Assembly (NCBI RefSeq): GCF_036588685.1
Contig: NC_086375.1
Span: 36,478,566 to 36,542,565, forward strand
Direction: 5' to 3'
Source of the DNA: Mytilus trossulus
Lineage: Eukaryota > Mollusca > Bivalvia > Mytilida > Mytilidae
Length of the DNA: 64,000 nt
Shown: in pieces, positions 56,901 to 64,000 of the stretch
Layout: each line of letters starts with the position of its first letter
Position numbering within the stretch: position 1 is the stretch's first letter
Translations under genes and position numbers: made by a program
Notes under the pieces: generated by a model
Seen by the model: the letters and a program-made list of their open reading frames with translations, nothing else
Database searches by the model: none
Told to the model about the DNA's origin: nothing

Positions 56901-59900
56901 AATAAAGACAACACGCTATACAATCCTGGGTAGAGTTCAATATCGTAGCGGCTACGTAGCTGCTATCAATATCTATGTAGCAACTAGTCTATAGCTACAC
57001 GTTAAATAGTCAAAATTTACGAAGCACTACGCAGCTGTAATGATATTGAACTCAACCCAAGACTCCGAAGTGTATTTGTGGATTTAATTTCCTCTTGAAC
57101 GACCAAAAGCCGAATATTTGATGGCCAATAGTTTATAAAAACTGCAATAGCTGATTAAATGTTAAAGATGATTGTTCAAATTTGTACGTTTAATAATTTC
57201 ATCTGCCAACATGATTGCAGATATAAAAAAAAAAGTCGTAAATGAAAAACAAATGAGGGAAAACACGTGCATTTAATAATTTTATGCCTTAAGTCAACGT
57301 ACAGTAAAACATATATTAGTACTCAACCCTAGCATACTTTTTGGCTTAATGCAAGTTGATAGGTTTAAGCTGTAGCTCCTAAATGATGAGCGTTTGGAAT
57401 ACATCAGAACTGTGTATGTTTAATTAATTCTCTAGCTTAATTTCTGCATATCATTATCAGAGTAACGAATAATATTTTTTGTAAAAAATCATACATGACA
57501 TCTGAGTTTATTACTTTTACTTAAAAATACATTAATTAAAAATTTGTCTAAATACTCGAGTTACGGTCATCTTTAAAAGTTACGACCATCATCCAAAATA
57601 CTATAGTTGAATTTACGACCATCACACATTTAAAGTAACGACAATCATGCTCGAATTTTTGAATAACTATTTTACGAAAATTGGAATGATTTTGTTTATC
57701 AAATTTGGTTTCAATATCAACGAACTCACGATAAGTGTATATGAGACAAGCGGTTTGGCTCAAATGAACCTTTTACTGCACGAAAATCGGAAAAGAAAAA
57801 TGTATCCATAGAGTTGTCTCCCATCTCCGGATAATCGTAACTTAGTTACGACCATCCGCTTACCACCAGTGTCTATCGTATGTAGATGATAAGAAACTTT
57901 TGCAGCCCAATGTACATATTGCACTTGAAATTAGCTGCCTTGTAAATAATACATAATTTGGATGAAATTCAAGATTATTTACAAAATTGGTGGTTGAAGT
58001 TTGCAACGTTCATTGGACAATATTACCGGATAAAAGGACGATGCTGTGTATTAAATTATTCTTTATTGTTCCTGTATCTTTTCCGTTAAGGGTCTTAAGT
58101 GTGGAGCCGGTGGATCCAAAAGTTTTATCTTCTCCTCCTCCGTGGTGTCACTCGCCGTGTTAACTATTATGATTTGGAAAGTAACATTATTGAAAGGATG
58201 TTTGTTTGAGCAAAAATGTCTTGTGAGAGGACAGTTTTGTTGGTTTTGTACCCTGAACGATGGTTATGGAGCCGATATTGAATTTATCCCGTGTTTCTCC
58301 CACATACTGAATGCCACAAGTGTCACATGTTAATAAATAAATTGAGTTATCCGTTTTACATTTGGAATTTGAGTAAGATGGTATAATTTTGTTTAGTAAC
58401 GGAACTGATGAAAGAACTGCTTGCATTGACATCATTACAACACGAGAAATTCCTTTGACCACATTGTTTTCAGCAACCGGGAAGTGGAGAAGGCTGCTTT
58501 GCTTATACAGATGCCACTAAATTTTCAGGGATGTGTTCAGGTCTTCTGAAGGCCATGACTAGGGTTGAGGAAAATACTTTCTTGAGATTTTGTGTCCATA
58601 CTAGTGCAGTCTATCTGGAGATAGTGTTTGTCAATGAAATATAAGTTGTTGTTCTTCAGCACTAGTTTTAGAAATTCACTTTGTGCGTTGATGGCTTTTG
58701 CTAACTCGGCTGTGTATTTTTATGTGCCAGTTTAGGTTGTATTATGTATTGTAGCTGTTTTATTCTGTAGTTAATCACCACTTCGGGTTTGTCATGCATA
58801 TCTATTGTATAGTCGTTTTATGAAATTTACTGTATGCAAAAGTATGAGTTGTTCTAAATAGTAAGGATGTTCTTGTCACAGGCAGAAAACACTGGCGGTA
58901 TTGGTCACAGCTTTTTGGAACTTTTTATCCTCGGTGCTCTTCGACTTTGTATTTGTTTTCGCTTTCGGGCTTTTTTCATCTGTGCGTCGCTAGTTGGTCT
59001 TGTGTGGACGGGACGCGTGTCTGGCGTGTTGGATTTTAAACCTGGTGCCTTTTGTTAGCTATTATTCGTGTGTTTCTCTGTCCTATATATTCTCTCATTT
59101 TTATTGTAGTCCTGTCATGTAATGTTGTCATTCTAATGTTATATTCAACATTGTCATAAAAGCGGTATGTTTGCATGCCACAAAACCCAGTTCAACCCAC
59201 CATTTGTTTCTTAAAATGTCCTGTACCAAGTCAAGAAAATGGCCATTGGTATATAATAGTTCGTTTATGTGTGTGTTACATTTTAATGTTGTGTTTCTAT
59301 TGTGTCGTAGTTTTCCTCTTATATTTGATGAGTTTCCCTCAGTTTGAGTTTGATTTTTTCTCAATCGAGTTATGAATTTCGAACATATGTATATATTTAG
59401 AAATGAACAAGGCACTCAGTTGGAGGATTTTTTTTTTCGTTAAGAGTGTTCCATAACTCTTTGCACGCTGCTTTTCCTTCGTCTTGTGAAATGTCGGTAT
59501 ATAAAGAAGACACATCCATGGATGTGACTATAGTATTGTTTGGTAGTTGATTGAGTTCCATTTTCTTTAGATAATCAGTCGTATCCTAGATGTAAAACGG
59601 TAGTTTTTTCACGTGAGGTCTTGAGTGATGGTCTACGAATTCGGAAATCTTTTCAGTTGGGTGACTATTCGCTGAAACAATTGGTCGACCTGGATTTGCC
59701 CGTTTTGTGTTTTTTAGGCAACATAAAAAATCTTTCAGCATTTGCTTCGTTCAAGAGGTCGAAGATAATCAAAGGTGTCATTGTCGATATGCTTTTGGTC
59801 GTACATCTACGCATCATACACGCCAGACACGCGTCCCAAAACTCAGACAAACTGCCCTAGTCAAAGGATCTAAGTTAGTTCTTTTGTAATTTTTGATATA

Positions 59901-62900
59901 GAGAACATACTGTGTCTGTTGGAATGAGGTTAACATGTATTCGAAACAATTCCTATATAGTATACATACTCATATGATCCCACCCGTGAATAATGAAACG
60001 AATGTATATCAAAATGGTCCAAAAATCCGAATATGGTCGGACCATATTAATATACGCAAAAGGTCATGAACAAACGCTTATGTTCCAAATAATAGTAATC
60101 AAATGTTCTGGAACATATAAATTATCTACTTTTTGAGTCAAATGATATATTTTGCGATGTTTTCAAATCTTCTTCTACACAAAACAATAAGGGGCAACTT
60201 ATCTGCTCAAAAAGGGTTACCAGTTTCTTGGCAATAGAGACATCGACCTGCGTACTACTGTTAGTGCCGATGACTATTCACGATACAATAACGTTTTAAA
60301 ATAAAATGTGGTAAAATTGCCAATGAAATCACCCAACTCTGATTCACGTGGATGCTATCAACTTTTAGTTATAGTATGTTATTCACTCGACGCTCATCAC
60401 CAAAGGGTGATTGGGAAAAAAATTATGGTAACTACATGTTTTTAATCGACCGGCATAAAAAAAACTTCCTAACGTTGGGCGTCTGTTTGGCTGTAAGTAA
60501 AATATAAGTACGTAGCCACGTTCGGTCAGAAGGAGGACCTTGAATCCGATGGCTCACGCAGAAAGAATATACAGCTATCTACACTTTAAGAATTTTTGCA
60601 ACAACTCTTTGAAAGGTTCGTAGGTGGTGGACGTTCCTATCAAATTTATTCTGATTTCCCAGCGAAATCTTAATTTCCCTGAACTTCATACCAGGATTTA
60701 CTTATTATATTTACATGTAAATTGAATTGGTTCTCTTCCTGAACATGAATGAAATGTTTGTACTGGACGTTAATCAACCAATAATTAATTAATATTTAAA
60801 AAATACTTTATGCTGTGGAGCAGGATCTGCTTTCCCTTACGGAGCATTTGAGATCACCCCCAGTTTTTGGTGGTTGCTTATTCTTTAGTTTTCTAAGTTG
60901 TGTCATTTGTACTATTGTTTGTCTGTTTGCCTTTTTATTTTTATCTATGGCCTTGTTGGTGAATTTTCGATTTATGAGTTTGACTGTCCTTCTGGTATCT
61001 TTCGTCCCTCTTTTACTCCTTTGTATAAAAATTAGAGGCAACATAAAGTGCAAAACCGGTAAATTAAATGATAAGACGCAAACAATTACGATAATTTTAC
61101 TCACATTTCCGCAAAAATGTTTTAGTTAAAAAATACAACCAAAAACAAACATCCACAATCATAAAACACTGGTACAAATATATTTTTTTTAAATTAATTA
61201 CATTACAATTGAAAATATATTTTCACAATCGAAATATGATAACTATACAAATAAAACTTACTTGGTAAATGGAGAAAATCCGCCGCTGATAAAATACCTA
61301 CAAATCATACACCAGATGTCTATAAATTCTTTCACAGGTCATATATGTGTTACAGGGAATTTGTAAAATCAGTGATTTTGTAAAATCACTGAACTGATAA
61401 GTGATTATATAAAATCCCTGATTTTGACCAGTGATTATACAAAATCCCTGAAATAATTTAAATCTTTTTTACAGATTCGCTGATTGTTTTCATGGAATAT
61501 GTAAAAATAGATTCCTTCTCATCGATTAAACATTTTTGTGAAAGAAGCCTACAGCATTATTAATTTTAATACCAAGTGAGCAATTTGAATGCCCTAAACA
61601 ACTGACATACTGTAGAAAAATAGCTCAGGCACAGTTGTCTTTAATTAAAGAGCAAACATATACACATAAGTAACTCCAAATAATTAAGGGAAACTTAAAG
61701 TGCAATATATGGAACCGGGAAAAATATGATGAAATTTTGGAACTTATTGTCAAGCTACAGTTTGTTATTGTTTTTCCTGTAATTACTGTGAAATAAAACT
61801 AATTATTTCATTTTTCATAATCAAATATAAAAAACGGATTATTATGTTGATTGCTGTCATAAGAGAAGAACAACAAATATGTTTAAAGGAATAAGGAATT
61901 GAGTGGGGTCGGTTATTTAATCCAGTGGCAAATATTAAAGTCATGCATATAAGGGCCAGAGCATGTTATTGTGACATGATAATTGATATATAAAAAAAGG
62001 TATGAAGTTCTTCAATTTGGAGATGTTAAAAAAAAACCGTTAAAAAATGCTATCGTCTTGCTACCAAGCAGGGTATTCTGTTAGGGTCATACACAAAAAA
62101 ACAGTTTGAACCCACTGATTCCTTGTTTTTGAGCGCATCAGCTGTTTCAATTGTAAACTTTATATCTTTTCGACAAGCTGTTAAACTGTCTTCCATTTGT
62201 GATGGACAAGGATTTGTGGTCTAAATATCTGTTTATATGCCTTTAATACATATATCATTATACACTAGTTTTAGCTCATAGTATTTATTAAACAAATACA
62301 TTTCAAAATCATTAGTTTATTTTTAATATTAATATCAACAAATATAGCAAGTTAAAATTGCAATCAGGGATTTTACAAAATCCCTCGCTCTATTTTCAGT
62401 GGTTTTATAAAATCTCTAACAATTTCATGGATTTTACAAAACCACTAATTAGTCCAGTGATTTTACTTATTCCCAGTAACATATGCATATTCTAAGCTAA
62501 CGTTTTGGATTGGTTGACATATTTAAGTTTGAATGTATGTGTACATTTTGTTTTTGTTAATAGAAACGTTTTGTTTTAAAAAAAAAATGCAACAAATAAG
62601 ATGTGGTCGCAAGTTGAGAGAGCGGGTCTGGATCGCAACCCTTGGCTAGAGAAGATGCATCCACCTAGGATATGTATAAAGATTCGTTTTGAAATATATT
62701 CATTCAATGAATCATTGTTTTCATTGTGCAGTAACTAAATTTATGAATACAACTTACCTTTAAGATGATAGTCAGTATTCGCCGTTTTTATAAAATATCC
62801 TAACAACATCGCTACACAAAATTTATCAAAGCAAATTTGCATATAAAATGTTCCGAATACAAATTTTAGTAGATTTTGTTTGGTTGAAACTTTCTTCACA

Positions 62901-63748
62901 AGGCTTATGTTTCGCTGAAAATAAACAATGGAATACAATTAAATATGTCTGAGTACAATGCTATAAGACAATTTGTTTAAACTTAAAACATGTGTGCCTG
63001 TCCAAAGTCAGAAGCCTGTAATTCAGTGGTTGTCGTTTGATTATGTGTTACATATTTGTTTTTCGTTGATTTTTTTACTTAAATGAGGCCGTTAGTTTTC
63101 TCGTTTGAATTGTTTTACATTGTCTTATCGGGACCTTTTATAGCTGGCTATGCGGTATGGGTTTTGCTCATTGTTGAAGGCCGTACGGTGACCTATAGTT
63201 GTTAATGTCTGTGTCATTTTGGTCTTTTGTAGATAGTGGTCTGATTGGCAATCATACCATATCTTCTTTATTATATCAAGGTACTAAAGATTAAGTAACC
63301 CGAATAATTCAGTCGTTATATTCCGCTGATCTACGAAGGCTACATTAAATAGGACACGGAAAGGGCTTGAATTATTCGAGTTAAACATTAAGCAAATGAA
63401 AATGAAACTCACCACTACCTTCATTGTTCTACGTTGGATGTACACTGATTTATTGTTTATCATGATGCGTTGTGAACATCTATGTATCGGAACAATCATC
63501 ATTGACGAATCTTTGGAAAAACTACTTGATGAGGAAAAATATTCAAATTTTCACTTATTGTTATATTTTGACTCCAAACAGTTTTCAAATTATTCATAAA
63601 ATTTTGTTAATACCTGAATCCAACTTTGCTCCTGTAATTTTCTCCAATCGTATTCAAAGATCAGCCATCCTGGTGTAACAACCCCACTTAAAACCACAAG
63701 AAAACCAGCAATACAAGTACCTATAGCAATTTGTCTTAATTTCTGCAT
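50715..63748 (-). CDS. Claudin/PMP22-like four-transmembrane protein (4 coding exons)
   Basis: Coding segments on the minus strand: 63748-63614 (from the chosen ATG), 62914-62758, 52921-52772, 50971-50715. Phases 0, 1, 1 and splice borders all match, giving about 232 residues. Four hydrophobic helices are visible: [53 protein letters not shown] with [15 protein letters not shown]; and [20 protein letters not shown]. The first loop has the two cysteines (MQICFDKFC) expected of claudin-type loops, but lacks the GLW motif, having GTFYMQIC instead. The tail is short, without a clear PDZ-binding motif (ends RTYIAKT). The family acts in cell contacts or membrane organisation; the precise role here is not inferable. 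The 9.8-kb second intron is filled with repeats. Confidence 0.85.
50985..52760. other. Claudin-like intron, mostly featureless
   Basis: AT-rich. A plus-strand frame at 52256..52510 (84 residues, [20 protein letters not shown]..., five Cys) is less AT-biased than its surroundings but has no domain I recognise; it could be a decayed fragment. Nothing else is supported. Confidence 0.35.
52772..52921 (-). CDS. Claudin-like exon 3 (TM2, TM3 start)
   Basis: A 150-nt exon, phase 1 to 1, acceptor gttactttcag, donor GTCAG|gtattg. Encodes [41 protein letters not shown] longer open frame extends upstream, but only this acceptor gives the phase that joins exon 2. This exon has a decayed copy at 41742..41892. 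Confidence 0.88.
53200..53345 (+). repeat. Dispersed repeat fragment 'ccatggcgttgtcagttt'
   Basis: ttttgttgccatggcgttgt cagtttatt and gaatgtccctctgttatctt match blocks at 54740..54810 and 60955..61020, reversed at 26640..26770, and partly at 30270..30345. Confidence 0.65.
53400..53712 (-). repeat. Probable tRNA-derived SINE
   Basis: On the minus strand the 5' part reads gtacgcgaatggtaggacta, resembling a polymerase III A box. About 45 bp later comes GGTTCGATACC, a good B-box. A body of about 230 bp follows (gacgggttagataaatgact gacccgtg), richer in G+C than its flanks. It lacks a full tRNA fold, so a tRNA-headed SINE is more likely than a tRNA gene. Confidence 0.6.
53713..54580. other. Claudin-like intron, no feature supported
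   Basis: AT-rich non-coding sequence within the long second intron. I see no gene, RNA or organised repeat. Confidence 0.4.
54585..54812 (+). repeat. Dispersed repeat 'ggagcaggat...cctctttta', copy 1
   Basis: Shares ggagcaggat, cggagcacctgagaccatcc, agtttttggtgg, ttagccatggcgttgtcagt, tatgagtttgact and tttggtatctttcggccctc with 60812..61020. A short dispersed element in the long claudin-like intron. Confidence 0.85.
55217..55395 (+). repeat. Dispersed repeat 'aaaggcaacagtagta', nested copy
   Basis: Inserted in the left arm of the 2.7-kb inverted-repeat element; the right arm shows the uninterrupted sequence (gggagacaactctatgg directly followed by atacatttttcttttcc, reading the reverse complement). 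Near-identical to 48320..48500. Confidence 0.85.
56937..57060. mobile_element. 124-bp MITE with GGGTNGAGTTCAATATC ends
   Basis: The left end tgggtagagttcaatatc and the right end gatattgaactcaaccca are inverted, and the inner gtagcggctacgtagctgct and cactacgcagctg also pair. It lies inside the 2.7-kb inverted-repeat element. Confidence 0.8.
58130..59880 (-). pseudogene. Penelope-like retroelement remnant (RT and GIY-YIG)
   Basis: Read on the minus strand. [13 protein letters not shown] (59750 region) then [20 protein letters not shown] is the RT N-terminal region. [16 protein letters not shown] (about 59530) is RT motif A, with DEGKAAC after it. [20 protein letters not shown] (about 58640) is the stretch before motif [19 protein letters not shown] follows, then the GIY-YIG endonuclease segment, [20 protein letters not shown] (about 58300). 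Stops, frameshifts, a deletion covering motif C (YVDD) and a 716-bp insertion make it inactive. Order RT then GIY-YIG is characteristic of Penelope-like elements. Confidence 0.88.
58680..59395. repeat. Dispersed repeat of about 720 bp, copy 2, nested in Penelope-like element
   Basis: A 716-bp insertion flanked by tttagaaattcac (58667-58679) and tttagaaatgaac (59396-59408), a 13-bp target duplication with two mismatches. RT coding similarity resumes on both sides. Matches 44607..45340 throughout. A duplication of about 13 bp suggests target-primed insertion, though no reverse transcriptase of its own is seen. Confidence 0.85.
59890..60805. other. Claudin-like intron, no feature supported
   Basis: Non-coding AT-rich sequence upstream of the Penelope-like remnant. 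I see no gene or organised repeat. Confidence 0.4.
60812..61025 (+). repeat. Dispersed repeat 'ggagcaggat...cctctttta', copy 2
   Basis: Same element as 54585..54812 (ggagcaggatctgctttccc, tacggagcatttgagatcac, agtttttggtgg, tatgagtttgactgtccttc, tggtatctttcgtccctctt). The overlapping frames on both strands here are not genes. Confidence 0.85.
61350..62487. mobile_element. Inverted-repeat element rich in 'gattttacaaaatc' palindromes
   Basis: The left end tgttacagggaatttgtaaa atcagtgatt and the right end aatcactgg...cccagtaaca (61350..61460 and 62360..62487) are inverted. Each end holds four or more copies of a palindromic GATTTTGTAAAATC-type motif. No coding content in the central 900 bp. Looks like a non-autonomous DNA element with subterminal repeats; family unknown and target duplication unclear. 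Confidence 0.7.
62758..62914 (-). CDS. Claudin-like exon 2 (first extracellular loop)
   Basis: A 157-nt exon, phase 0 to 1, acceptor gtttattttcag, donor CTTAAAG|gtaagt. Encodes [34 protein letters not shown], with a Cys-x5-Cys pair fitting the claudin-type loop. The other frames of this exon are closed by stops. Confidence 0.82.
63000..63275 (-). repeat. Dispersed repeat 'caatgagacaact' family
   Basis: gtccaaagtcagaagcctgt, gttagttttctcgtttgaat tg, gctggctatgcggtatgggt, gaaggccgtacggtgaccta and gtctgattggcaatcatacc are the reverse complement of the copy at 8375..8525 and parallel to 47915..48180. Confidence 0.85.
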
Positions 63749-63778
63749 TTCAATTTGAGGTTGAGAGAATTCTCCTAT
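63614..63778 (-). CDS. Claudin-like exon 1 in window (TM1)
   Basis: A 165-nt exon with acceptor ttctacag and donor ATTCAG|gtatta, phase 0. The ATG at 63748 starts [28 protein letters not shown], placing the first membrane helix near the N-terminus as usual in this family, so I take it as the start. The 30 nt before it are also open (IGEFSQPQIE), so an upstream coding exon beyond the window is possible. Confidence 0.82.
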
Positions 63779-64000
63779 CTGTAGAAAATGTAAAACAAAT
63801 ATAATATCAGATACATTTAACTGTTAATAAAAACAAAAACAAAAACAATTTTACGAAGATGCTGTATTTACGATATTATGACATCTGCGTCCGTTATTGC
63901 TTAATATGCAATGTGTCAATGACTGGTCAAGCAACAGCAAGGCATATACGTTCTTACTCTCAATTATTTGTATCTTAAATTAATTGGTAAAAACGTAAAT

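Larger units (their letters stand above)
55178..57852. mobile_element. 2.7-kb element with long inverted ends and 'gatggtcgtaac' repeats
   Basis: The left arm (55178..55643) and right arm (57545..57852) are inverted copies: gggagacaactcta, cgattttcgtgcagtaaaag gttcatttgaaccaaaccgc ttgtct and aaaccaaatttgat all recur reversed. Each arm also carries several gatggtcgtaac motifs. The left arm is interrupted at 55217..55395 by a copy of the 'aaaggcaacagtagta' repeat. The interior has no recognisable transposase, so this is a non-autonomous or decayed element. Confidence 0.8.

Noticed and set aside
60808..61129. Overlapping frames of about 100 codons on both strands
   Set aside because: They sit in a dispersed repeat also found at 54585..54812 and do not share a conserved frame.

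Overview
The window is eukaryotic, AT-rich and intron-rich, with short phase-consistent exons lost in repeats. The repeat families (a 'caatgagacaact' family, an 'aaaggcaacagtagtataccg' family, TTAA-flanked mini-elements, long-terminal-repeat and Penelope-like retroelements) and the protein divergence suggest a bivalve mollusc, most likely a mussel (Mytilus-like). The species call is inference from pattern recognition, not from a search.

Three protein-coding genes can be built exon by exon. (1) ESF1, a nucleolar pre-rRNA processing protein, on the minus strand at 728..10850: ten coding exons, 530 codons, with the C-terminus off the left edge. (2) GCC1/GCC88, a trans-Golgi coiled-coil golgin with a C-terminal GRIP domain, on the plus strand at 22288..38634: ten coding exons, 712 residues, apparently complete. 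(3) A four-transmembrane claudin/PMP22-like protein on the minus strand at 50715..63748: four coding exons, about 232 residues. A frameshifted copy of its third exon lies alone at 41742..41892. ESF1 and GCC1 are head to head with 11.4 kb of repeats between them. GCC1 and the claudin-like gene are tail to tail.

The rest is a dense and often nested repeat landscape. 2434..3579 is a 30-bp minisatellite inside an ESF1 intron. 10992..14924 is a 3.9-kb unit with 32-bp terminal inverted repeats. 15060..15900 is a satellite of about 147 bp carrying nuclear-receptor-like half-sites. 16092..21861 is a 5.8-kb inverted-repeat structure with smaller inverted-repeat elements inside. 27036..28254 is a non-autonomous hAT element with an 8-bp target duplication. 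32436..37577 is a very young BEL/Pao LTR retrotransposon, antisense in the last GCC1 intron, with decayed ORFs and a TTAA-flanked element inside one LTR. 45359..45958 is a pair of interleaved inverted repeats. 49455..50393 and 55178..57852 are long-arm inverted-repeat elements. 53400..53712 resembles a tRNA-derived SINE. 58130..59880 is a Penelope-like element remnant split by a 716-bp repeat. 61350..62487 is an inverted-repeat element rich in palindromic motifs.

No CRISPR array, operon, rRNA gene or clear functional tRNA gene is present. I found no evidence of a novel multi-gene system. The most unusual observations are the nested and interleaved inverted repeats, the recently moved but coding-incompetent BEL/Pao element, and the orphan claudin-like exon.
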